A DNA stretch of 64,000 bases from Fallopia convolvulus (taxonomy: Eukaryota; Streptophyta; Magnoliopsida; Caryophyllales; Polygonaceae). The translations under genes were made by a program, and so were the position numbers. Within the stretch, counting starts at the first letter, position 1, and every line of letters begins with the position of its first letter. This document shows, piece after piece, positions 33,412 to 42,993 of this stretch. The stretch is from the NCBI GenBank assembly GCA_964016875.1, contig OZ024721.1:3291001-3355000 (forward strand), in the 5' to 3' direction. The notes under the pieces were generated by a model, which saw nothing but the letters and a program-made list of their open reading frames with translations, did not search any database and was not told the DNA's origin.

Positions 33412-33706
33412 AACCAGGGACAAAACCATAAATTTTTTTTAGGGTGGGCTAAATTATAAAGTAAAAATTAAAATTAAAGAAAACATGGGGTGAAAATTAT
33501 AATTAACAAAAAGGTGGGTGAACAAATTTAAAAAGAGCCAAAATAAAAGTATAGAAGGAAAAGAAAGAGAGGTGTGCTGGTAGAGATATTCGAACACAGA
33601 GCCCTTGTATTATAGAGAGAGGCTTAACCAGATGAGCTAGTTAAAAAGCTATTACTTTTGCCCCTTTACTACTACTAGTACCCACCCTTGGTTCCGTCCC
33701 TGGTAG
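33412..33706. repeat. MITE/SINE-like repeat with CAGGGAC ends
   Basis: Ends CAGGGACAAAACCA and TGGTTCCGTCCCTG are inverted. Near-duplicate flanks GTAACAACC and GTAGCAACC suggest a 9-bp target duplication of Mutator type. Inside, minus-strand TAGCTCATCTGGTTAAG and GTGTTCGAATATC resemble tRNA A and B boxes. It sits just upstream of an F-box start codon. Confidence 0.6.
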
Positions 33707-33737
33707 CAACCACTTCACTCCTCTTCTCCTTGTCGCA

Positions 33738-33845
33738 ATGGATTCCGGTCGAAGAAAACATGCGGCGGCTGAGTGGGCGGATCTCCCGCCGAAACTCCTT
33801 GCAAACATCTCCGACGACCTCAAAAGCCCTAGCGAAACCGTCCGA
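33738..33845 (+). pseudogene. F-box gene 5' fragment, cut by element C
   Basis: From ATG: MDSGRRKHAAAEWADLPPKL, then LANISDDLKSPSETVR, a close match to the start of the F-box gene at 57275. Homology stops at TCCGA (33845), where element C LTR sequence begins. Downstream pieces of an F-box gene reappear at 47455, after the nested elements. Confidence 0.8.
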
Positions 33846-36002
33846 GAGAGGGAATTAAGGGAGAATAAGGGAATTTGAGAAGGAGAAGAGAGTTGCAGGG
33901 ATAGAGGAAGAAGAAGAAGATTAGAACGAGAGAGGGAAAGAGATAAGGGAGAATTTGTCATTTCATTAACTGGATGAACTTCCGTGAGTGTACAGTAGCA
34001 TCTTAAATGCTATTAAGAACAAATTACAAGACTTGCCTATAGATCTTCCTAATTACAAACAAGCCCCATTAATTCCCTTTGTTACTAATATGCCCAATCA
34101 TTACATTACTCCCTTCTTTAAAAGAACCTTGTCCCCAAGGTTCACAAATGAAAATTAGGAATTTGTAAGAGATGAGCAACTAGCTACTTCCCCTTGAAGT
34201 AAAATATACAACAATTCTCTAAGAAAAATGCCCATCTTCAAATAGTAACACCATTTGCAGGCCAATTCTCTAGAGCAATTGCAGACCATTTGAAAAATTG
34301 ATCTTGATGAAGACTTGCATATTCATAACCCATTTCAGCTAGCAAACTGAAAAAATCAACCTTGTCCTTCAACCATGTATATGCACAGTAGCTGCTCCCA
34401 CATTGTTGTGCAACTTTCCTATGGCTTTATTCATGTGACACCAGTGACGAGGAAAACTGAATTTTGGAAGATGCATTCACATATTCTTAGTAACAACATA
34501 GCCAAAAACTTCTATAATAGTCTTGATAAACCACTGGCAAGTGATAGACAAAAAAACCAATCATGAGCATGACCACTCACTGAATCCAGCCTTTCCAGTA
34601 ACCGACTACCTCCACCTGGATCCCATTGTAGCCTTTGATCTACAAATCCAGCCTCCACCATAGCATTGTAACCTCTAAAATCCAAAGCCAATTTAGTAAC
34701 AAGCCAAGCAAAAACTCCACCCGGATCAAAAGTCATAATACAGCCACCACCAGGCTTGAATATTGATTTCCTATCATTAACCACTATAGTGTAAAAGTCA
34801 GCTAGAACATCTATAATAGAAACTTCATCTGTTTTTCCAGGCCAGTTACTAGGATAAAACACATCAACAAACTCACTATCAGTTTTATAGGTGCCAGATG
34901 GAATCACATCCTTTTCTTTCAATATATAATTTGAAAGATCCATTTCTTCAATCAATGCCTTCTTTCCTTTATCATAAGGCATAAGAATTTGATGATTCAT
35001 TATCCTACCCAAATGATTATATTCTTCCGAATCAGCTCCAAAATTATCAATCGAATAACCAATCAATCCCACAAGCATATGATTTTTAATACTAGAGGCT
35101 ACAACTTCTGGGTAATCGGATATTACCTGCAAGGCCTCTTTTGAGGACTCATCAAATTCTAGAGTTGGAGGTCTTTTCGTATTTTCCTTGATGATTGAGT
35201 CAAAGGCCTCAGTTCTTCTACTTGACATTCCATCCATCAGGTTGTATGCATCAAAAACTGAATTACTCGCCGGAACAACCATTCTTGGAACAAATTTAGG
35301 ACCCTTGATTTCGATTTCTTCGTCACTCTCCAGTTGTGGAAGATCTTTGTTCCCCGCAAAACATATTTCATCACTGGACTCCTTGATAAAAGTGGGACAT
35401 TGATCTTCTAATTGATTTTTCAACAAATCTTTCTCAAGAATCAACTCCAACTTACAATATCCATCATATACATTTCTCCCGTTGAGAGAATCCAGTGCTT
35501 CAAGGGCTGACTAATTTTTCCCAAAGCAAACTTTCGAATGAAACTCAACATCAGGACCTAGTATCTCAATGTTCTCTAGAATCCCAAATCTGGAAAACAC
35601 CAACTCTAATTCTTTGTAAGAAATTTTGTATTCCATCAAATGAATCTGGACAAGCAAAGTTCGGTCTTCTACTTGATCATCGACATTGTAGTGAGTTCCG
35701 TGCAGACTTGAATCCAAGCTTTTGCACTCTTTTTCAACATTTATAGGAGGTTCAATCATAATTCCCCTCATCAAAAACAGCTCTAACTCACAGCAATCAT
35801 CATAAATGTTTCTATGATTCAAAGAATAAAATGCTATACTTGCTGATTCTATACTCTGAAAACAAATTCTTGAATGAAAATCACTCCTAGGGCTTAAAGT
35901 CTCCAATTTCTCTAAAGCCCCAAATCTAGAAAACACCATATCCAATTCCCGACTAGAAATTGAATACTTCAAAAAATGAATCTTGACAAGTATTGTTCGA
36001 TC
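33846..36002 (-). mobile_element. Element C, truncated LTR retrotransposon with two PTB-type RRMs
   Basis: On the minus strand: RRM ORF (36002-34512), then CTTGGGGACAAGGTTC and a polypurine tract AAAGAAGGGAG (about 34108-34120). TGTAATGATTGGG starts the presumed 3' LTR at 34105, running to about 33846. The 5' LTR and ORF start are missing: the upstream end is replaced at 36002/36003 by the copia 3' LTR. Domain type, C-terminal DPGG motifs and the GGACAAG block before the polypurine tract tie it to elements B and D, but the LTR sequence differs, so it is a sister family. Confidence 0.75.
34512..36002 (-). pseudogene. Element C ORF: tandem PTB-type RRMs, one in-frame TAG
   Basis: RRM1 begins RTILVKIHFLKYSISSREL and ends with HRNIYDDCCELELFL. 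RRM2 begins RTLLVQIHLMEYKISYKEL and ends with NGRNVYDGYCKLELIL. TAG at about 35510-35512 interrupts RRM2 (FGKN*SALEALDSLNGRN), in the same frame on both sides, and would be explained by a single C-to-T change in CAG. After RRM2 come an acidic linker, an uncharacterised region and two motifs, MTFDPGG and LQWDPGGG, near the C-terminus. The open frame runs upstream without a stop into the copia LTR (MCVIHVDRLLVLSNIEEDQ), making an LTR-RRM fusion frame. There are no gag or pol signatures. Confidence 0.75.
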
Positions 36003-36329
36003 ACACACGAACACAATGCTTATGAACAATACTGCATTAATGTATTGATCTTCTTCTATGTTCGACAGAACCAACAGTCTGTCTACATGAATTACACACA
36101 TTTATATAACACACACAAGCTCGCAACAACCGACCCTAACTACCTTCTAGAGCGGTTACATTAACAGTTACCCAACCACTTCATGTGACAGGTATTTCCC
36201 TTGTCTTACACGTCAAAACATTTAACTTCTGTTTTTGACACCTTACAAACTTGACTACATATACAAATATTAATAACTATAGATACATATATAAGAACTA
36301 AGACAACCAATCAAGCTTATGTTCTTTCA
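36003..36329 (-). repeat. Copia 3' LTR (truncated)
   Basis: Matches 47123-47449 of the 5' LTR. The part corresponding to 47076-47122 is missing. Transcription from this LTR on the minus strand would run directly into the RRM ORF of element C. Confidence 0.9.
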
Positions 36330-36338
36330 TTCTCCCCC

Positions 36339-36812
36339 TTAAGCTTGATTTGCTACTTTCATACCAATCTTGCTTCTCAATTTATCAAACTTCTGTCTTG
36401 CCAAAGGTTTTGTTAATATATCTGCCAACTGCTCATTTGTCCTGACAAATTCCAACTTAATCTCCTCATTCTCGACACAATCTCGAATGAAATGAACCTT
36501 CACATCTATATGCTTACTTCTGTCATGGAACACAAGATTTTTTGCTAAAGCTATGGCAAACTTATTATCCATAAACAATGTTGATACTCCACTCTTCCTG
36601 CCTTCTAGAGAATCCAACACACTTTGTAACCACAATCCTTGGCACATCCCCGCAGTACCAGCCACATACTCGGCCTCACATGAGGAGAGTGCAACAATTC
36701 TCTGCTTCTTTGAGGACCAAGTTATTGGATTCTTTCCTAGGAAATATATGACACCACTTGTACTCGTGCGATCATCCATATCCCCTGCAAGATCACTGTC
36801 TAAATACCCCAC
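36339..36812 (-). pseudogene. Copia RNase H domain
   Basis: GYLDSDLAGDMDDRTSTSG, then ALSSCEAEYVAG and VHFIRDCVENEEIKLEFV, the usual copia RNase H with catalytic D, E and D visible; it ends with the LADILTKPL tail motif. It is joined in frame to the RT C-end across a TAG at about 36824 (GVVL*KNPACTQLVG). Confidence 0.88.
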
Positions 36813-36836
36813 TAATTGTGTACAAGCTGGATTTTT

Positions 36837-37967
36837 CTACAGTACAACACCATAATTTAATGTTCCCTTTACATACCTTACAACTTTCTTCAAGGCCTCC
36901 ATGTGTGATGTCTTGGGAGAGTCCATAAATCTACTCAACACATTCACACTATAAGAAAGGTCATGTCTAGTATTGAGCAAGTACCTTAAACTCCCAATCA
37001 AACTTCGATACTGAGTTCCATCCACTATGTCTTCATCCAGGTCATGTCTAGACAACTTTATTCGAGGCTCCATGGGTACTGCACTAGGGTTACAATCCTG
37101 TAAACCAAGTTTCTCCAAGATTTTTCTCGAGAGACCCTTCTAATTAATAAATATCTCTTTACTGGTCTGCTTAACCTCGATCCCCAAATAATAACTTAGC
37201 ATTCCTAGATCACTCATATCAAAGTTCTCCTTCATCTCTGACTTGAATGTAACTATGGCATCTCCACTCGATCCAATCACAATCAAATCATATACATAAA
37301 TCCCTAAAATACCTCATCATGACTGAATCTGGTATACACTAAATGTTCAGTTTTGCATCTCACAAAGCCAAGTTCCTTTAGGCACTGATTCAATTTACAA
37401 TTCCAAGCACGTGGAGCCTACCTTAAACCATACAAAGCCTTATGAAGTCTCAACACCTTCTCAGGGAACTTCTTATCTTCATACCCTTCAGGCTGCCTTA
37501 CATAGACTTCTTCCTTCAGATCACCATTTAAAAATGCTGTTTTAACATCTAAATGGTGAACTTCAAGACTTCTGGCTGCTGCAAAGGCTAACAACAATCT
37601 AATAGTCTCCATTCTTGCCACAGGTGCAAACGTTTCTTCGAAATCTATCCCATGCTTGTGTATATCCTTTTGCAACCAACCTCGCCTTGTATTTCAGGAT
37701 ACTTCCATCAGGTTCTCTTTTAATTTTAAAAATCCACCTAAGACCTATATCTTTCTGGCCATTAGGAAGATCAACTAATTCCCACGTGCCATTGCTCTGA
37801 ATTGACTCAATTTCAGCATTCATTGCCTCCTTCCAGTCCTTGTGTAACACAGCTTCATCAAATGTGCAAGCCTCATCTTCTGCTATAAAGCACAAACCAA
37901 CCTCTTCTTCAACTTCCTGGGTTGAATCATAAATCTCTTGTAAGGATCTCATCCTTACAAGAGTCAA
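36837..37967 (-). pseudogene. Copia reverse transcriptase, broken
   Basis: The N-part has WKEAMNAEIESIQSNGTWEL and LRWIFKIKREPDGSILKYKA. A one-base frame change near 37640 separates KGYTQAWDR from GIDFEETFAPVARMETIRLL. Then DVKTAFLNGDLKEEVYVRQP and YEDKKFPEKVLRLHKALYGLR. The catalytic box reads YVYD instead of YVDD (about 37275-37300), losing the first aspartate. More frame breaks follow, then LRYLLNTRHDLSYSVNVLSR. Confidence 0.88.
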
Positions 37968-38012
37968 AGAACTTTCTGCACCAGTTGCACTTGCACTTAC
38001 AGATTCTGAAGA

Positions 38013-38570
38013 CTATTGCATCTGACTATCACTTGAAGATGCCACACTACTCGGACTCACTTGCTGTTGCAATGTGGTGATAGGCGTGTAATCTCCATCA
38101 GATTGCACGTGTGAGATGTCATTGGAGTGCTCATCACCAGAAATACACACAGAAAAAGTGTTTTGATTCTCCTGAACATCAGCCTTGAAATTGTTCCAAT
38201 TCCAATTTTTGTCTTCCTCAAAAACTGCATCTCTACTTACCACAATTCTTCTTTTCTTTGGGTCGAAAAACCTATATGCTTTGGACCCTTCTTCGTAGCC
38301 CACAAATATCATCATGCTACTTCTTTCATCCAATTTAGGAAGATTTGGAATAGTGTTCTTGACATGTGCAACACTTCCAAAAATCTTCAAGTGTTTCACT
38401 ACAAGCTTTCTTTTATTCCAAGCTTCAAAAGGAGTTACACCATCCAGACTATTTGTTTGGGATCTATTCAAAATGTACACTGCAACACTTACAGCCTCAC
38501 CCCAAAACTTTGGTGGAAGTTTCTTACAGTTCTTGACATGTGGCTGCTGGCTCCTGTATCTAAATACCAC
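38013..38570 (-). pseudogene. Copia integrase C-terminal part
   Basis: KKLPPKFWGEAVSVAVYILN, then DGVTPFEAWNKRKL, LKIFGSVAHVK, DERSSMMIFVGYEEGSKAYR and RRIVVSRDAVFEE: the end of the integrase core and GKGYL-type tail. The HHCC zinc finger and most of the DDE core are absent, because homology jumps from the protease active site to here at about 38545. A TAG at about 38010 lies between this and the RT frame. Confidence 0.88.
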
Positions 38571-38900
38571 TTACTAAAATCCTATCTTTCTTCTTCTTGA
38601 TCAGATTCTGGTGCCAACATATTCCACAATATACTTTCTTCACACTTGATCATCAAAAGAGCCGGTTCCTGATCTTCTCTTTCAAAGGTAGGATTCACCT
38701 TTTCATCCTTGTTCTTCATCTCACATTCAGATTTAAAATGTCCAAAGGTACCATAGGAAAAACACTTGATCTTACTTCTATCAAAGCGTTTCTTTGGTTT
38801 GCTATCACCCTCATTATTCTGATTTTTCCCTTTCCATTTAGATTGAGGCTTCTCTGTTTTTCTACACTTTTCTTTAAATTTACCCTTTTCTTTTGCCTTC
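38545..38900 (-). pseudogene. Copia gag C-end, zinc knuckle and protease start
   Basis: Reads REEW/AKEKGKFKEKCRKTEKP across the Athila insertion point, then a zinc knuckle CFSYGTFGHFKSEC in which the second cysteine is tyrosine. The protease active site YLDTGASSHM (about 38550-38580) follows a TAG codon. Homology then leaps to integrase. Confidence 0.8.
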
Positions 38901-40302
38901 TGATATTCGCTTTTTAGGTAGGTTTTAAGTGTCTAGATAGATTAGATTTAGTCGGTTTTCGTACTGTAGTTTTATGTTTTTGAGTCTTTTTGCTTTAGTT
39001 TTCGTATTTCCTTGAGATTCGGAAACTACGCATCTTTTGTGACTTTTTGTAGGCATTTTGGAGTTTAAACAAAGAATTTAGAGCCTTGCAAGAGAAGGTG
39101 GATGAGCTATGGACAAGCTATGAGGTGATAAGCTAAGGAGAAGGCCGAAGAGGAGTGGGAACATGAAGAAAGGAGGTCGTCCACGAGGCAAGACGAGCAA
39201 AAACAACCTAAGATCGAACCAAATGGGTCGTGCACGAGCCAACATGAGCAGGCTAGACCCAACTAGAAAATCATGCCCTCAAGACCGACCCTAGGAGGGT
39301 CGTGCACGACCCACTTTGGGTCGTGCGTGGCGCCGACTTTGCCTTATTCCGTGATCTCTTAGATATATTCTATCTTTTTATTTTAGGAAGGTTGTTTTAT
39401 CTTATTTCCTAGTTTAATCGGGGTTCCTTTTCCTCTATAAAAGGAGGTTAAACCCTTTAGTTCAAGGTTCCGGTTTTTAGTTCGATTTTTATTCCCTTTT
39501 TTTGGCATTGGAGGAAGACTTGGAGAACAAATTGGAGACTTTTTGTAAGACTTCTTTTAGTTTAATTTGAGTTTTGGATTTGGATTGATCATGTCTTCTT
39601 CTTTCTTTTCCATGAGTGAGTAGTTTTCTTAGATTCTAGGGTTGGGTGAAAACCCAACACAATCATGCAAGTCTAAAACATGAATTCATAATTTGAATGC
39701 TTGATGATCATATCTATCTATCTTGTGCTAAGTTCCTTTGCGACAGTTGAGGCATGTCTTTCAATTAACCTAAAAGCGAAAGTGTAAAGTTGATTGCTTT
39801 GATTAGTTCTAATAGGATTATTTGCGAAAGTTGATATTCCTAGGTTGAAGGATAGATAGAAAGTTGTTTAATTTGCAAAAGTCGATTGAATAACTTGAAT
39901 TGTTTGCGAAGGTTGACTCTTCTATGATCTATATTGCATGATAGTTGTGAATTCTTGTTGGAAGCATGTATGATTGTTGTTGTGGTAACCCTAGCCCTAG
40001 GATTTGTCTTTTCTATTGATTAAAACTCGTGTCTTTGCTTCAATCTCGACCCATAAGTCGTGCTCGAACCTTTAGTTGTGTTTGTGTGTTCGTGTGTTTT
40101 TCTATGCCCAGGATCGACCCCCTTAGCGTCGTGCACGACCTCCTTTGGTTCGGTCTTGGTGTTGTTTGCTTGTTATTTGTTTGCTTTTCTTAGGTTATCA
40201 ACTAATCTTTAGCACTATACTCATTCACGTGGACGAACCTGACTCCGCTATACTCAGTGGGGTCTTGAATATAAATTTATTTGTTCATGAAACCCTTCAA
40301 CA
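38901..40302 (+). repeat. 5' LTR of the Athila-like element
   Basis: Begins TGATATTCGCTTTTTAGG, ends CCCTTCAACA. TATAAAAGG at 39436 is a strong TATA box. Just upstream (39225-39350) are several copies of the self-complementary motif GGGTCGTGCACGACC. The region between about 39600 and 40000 has GCGAAAGT/TTGATT repeats. Confidence 0.9.
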
Positions 40303-40392
40303 CCTTCCACTCTTCACGAGTGAGTAATGCACTCTCCAAGCCCTTTTCAGATAATTCGTTCAATCTATCTTCATGAGCCTTTACTGAACGCT
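40303..40392 (-). repeat. Copia gag sequence misplaced after the 5' LTR
   Basis: CCTTCCACTCTTCACGAGTG to GAGCCTTTACTGAAC repeats 46384-46473, the copia gag that flanks the 3' LTR (minus-strand AHEDRLNELSEKGLES). It replaces the expected primer-binding site and leader of the Athila-like element. One mismatch is seen near its end, then it diverges into Athila gag. Confidence 0.9.
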
Positions 40393-42993
40393 ATCCCAAG
40401 GAATTCCAAGCAATACATGCACCCAGAACTGAGGGTGCCCGAATCGGCGATAGTGCTCCCGGAGATGGACCGCACTTTTGAGATTAAATCTCATTTCATA
40501 TCCTTAATCAAGCGTTCTCAATTTGAAGGGAAAACCACTGAATGTCCCATGGAGCATATTAAGAACTTTATTGATTTATGCAACACCATTGTTGCTGACA
40601 ATGTTGCACTTCTCTTGAAGGCTTTTAAGTGGTCTCTTACAAGAAAAGCTTTAAGTTGGTTAGAGAGCTTGCCACCAAGATCTATTACAACGTGGAGAGA
40701 GTTGCATGATTTATTCATGACCAAGTTCTTTCCACCGGCAAAAACAACGGAGCTTAGGAAGCGCATCACCTCCTACCATCAACTTCCAAACGAGACGCTT
40801 GTGTAAACGTGGGAACGATTCCAAGAGCTTCTACGCCAATGCCCTACTCATGGGCAACTTCCCTATGTTCTCCAAGAGATTTTCTTTCAAGGCATCAATG
40901 CGGCTACCAAGGATCGCATTAACCTTCACACTGATTGTGGGTTCATTGAGATGACTCCAGATGAGGCATGGGCGTTATTGAATAAGCTAACCAACTATGA
41001 TGCCATGTATGGTACCCAATAAGCTAAGCCGACAGAGAGGAAGCTGTATGAACCACAATCCGATGTGGTTGATCGGGATGTGAAGTTCCAATTCATGCAA
41101 GATGAGATCAACCGTTTGAAAAAGCAAGTAAGCTACTTTAAATCTTCTCAATCTTGTCAAGAATGCGAGTCTTCCGCCCATACTACTTCCAATTGTACTA
41201 ACTTGCAGCAAGTACGAGCCGCCAAGGCTTATGAGGAGGCAAACTACATGAGAGGTTCCTATAGGAACCAAAACAATTATGCAGGGAGAAACAATGCTCA
41301 ACCATCTTGGGGCAATTCCAATTATGACCAATAAAAGCAACCCCCTCAACAAGAGCAACGTCCCCCTCCCTACTGTCCTCCGGGCTATCAAGAGCCACCA
41401 TCATGGGTGAAAGGGCTGCAAGAAGGAATCAATGGCGTTCGAGTCGAGATCAACGGAGTCCAGAACGAGATCAATGGAGTACGAGCCGAGATGAAAGGTG
41501 TTCATGCAAAGTTGGGAGAATTTGACTCATGGACAAAGAACGTAGATTCCCAATTTGGCCAGCTAGCTACTCAAATCCCGAGACCTCATGGACAACTCCC
41601 GGGCCGCCCCGACGAGAATCCTAGAGGCCGACCAAGCGATGGTGAAATCCGAGCCATGCACCTAAGGAGTGGCAAGGCGTTGCCCGAGCCACCTTTTCAT
41701 AATGAGGAGGAACAAGCCTCAGGACCGACCCACTTAGGGTCGAGCACGACCCAATTTGGTTCGAGCGCGACCCCTTTAGGGTCAAACACGACCCCCTCGA
41801 GGGTCATTCCTGAGGGTGCTGTTAACGAGGAAGAAGAGGCGATCGACCCTCCAAGGGTCGAGCTCGACCACCCTTCACCAGGTAAGTCTTCTAACCCTTA
41901 TCTTTCTATCCAATCTCCATCTAAGGTACTTCCTTTCCCTTCTAAGAAATCCAAGGACTCGACGAAAGGAAAGTTTAAGCGCTTCGTTAAGTTGCTTCAA
42001 GGCTTGAATCTATCTATTCCTTTCGCCGAGGCTTTGAATGAAATGCCTGCTTATACTAAAGTCTTGAAGGAGATTTTATCTAGGAAGCGATCAATGTCGG
42101 AACTAACAGATGAGGTGAGATCGTTGGAGCTCCCCGAGAAGCTAGGTGATCCAGGTAAGTTTGCTATTACTATAGGTATTGGAACTCACCGTTTTAAAGC
42201 TTTATGTGATTTAGGTGCCAGTGCCAGTCTCCTACCACTCTCTATTTGGTCCAAAGCTAATATGGGACCGCTGGAACCTATCAATATGAATCTCGACATG
42301 GCAAATGGATCAAGCGTCAAAGCCACTGGAGTCGTAGAGGATGTCCCTGTACAAGTAGGCAAATTCTTTGTTCCCAACGACTTCATAGTGATGGAGATGC
42401 CAAAAGACCCTGTGGTACCAATCATTCTTGGAAGACCATTCTTAGCCACCGCAGGGGCAAGAGTTGATGTTAGAAAGGGACTCCTCACATTTGACATTGG
42501 GGAAGAGAAGGTCGAGTTTTGCTTCAATACTACTGCGAATGAGGTCGTTAAAAGCATCAACGAGGAGCCTACCGACCCACCATGGTGGGTCGGTACCGAC
42601 CATTCTCTGAAGAATCACAACGTTGTGGGTGAATTCAAACTCGTTAATGGGCTAGACAGGCACGATACCAAGGCATTCCTTGATCCAGTGGGGTCGATAA
42701 CGACCCACATACCCTCGGTAACGACCCCTCGTCAGAATAACAAAGGTAAGTCTCCTTGCTATGATCTAATTGATTCTGGTCATGATCCTTTCTTTCATCC
42801 TTCTTTTACAACTCCTACTATTGAGCATACTGTGAAAGAGACAAAGCCTCCTTGGTTTTCAGATTTTTCTAACCCTAATGTAGGACTTCCAAGCATACTT
42901 GTGGATGATAGAGGACCATATGTCCTAAAGAAAACCTTGAAGCTTTTCCATCTATGTATGGGGTTTCCCATGATCCCGACAAAGCTGGATTGA
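40393..42993 (+). pseudogene. Athila-like gag-protease frame with three in-frame TAA stops
   Basis: One frame throughout. Gag core: FEIKSHFISLIKRSQFEGKT, ALSWLESLPPRSITTWREL, LFMTKFFPPAKTTELRKRI. Zinc-finger-like CQECESSAHTTSNC at about 41156. A duplicated INGV(R/Q).EINGV segment at 41420-41500. Then a Pro/Gln-rich spacer. The protease begins about 42165: ITIGIGTHRFKALCDLGASA, where DLGAS replaces DTGAS as is usual in Athila, and ILGRPFLATAGARVDV. TAA at 40804, 41020 and 41332 each falls where glutamine is expected. It ends with TAG..TGA well before any RT. GGGTCG(T/A)GCACGACC words of the LTR recur inside the coding region (about 41725-41800). Confidence 0.85.

Noticed and set aside
33412..33706. 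Functional tRNA from the A/B-box-like words
   Set aside because: Arms do not pair into a cloverleaf; it is a repeat element with tRNA-like remnants.
40145..40327. 60-codon ORF conserved in both Athila LTRs (also 46226-46408)
   Set aside because: Conserved only because the LTRs are near-identical; no domain.
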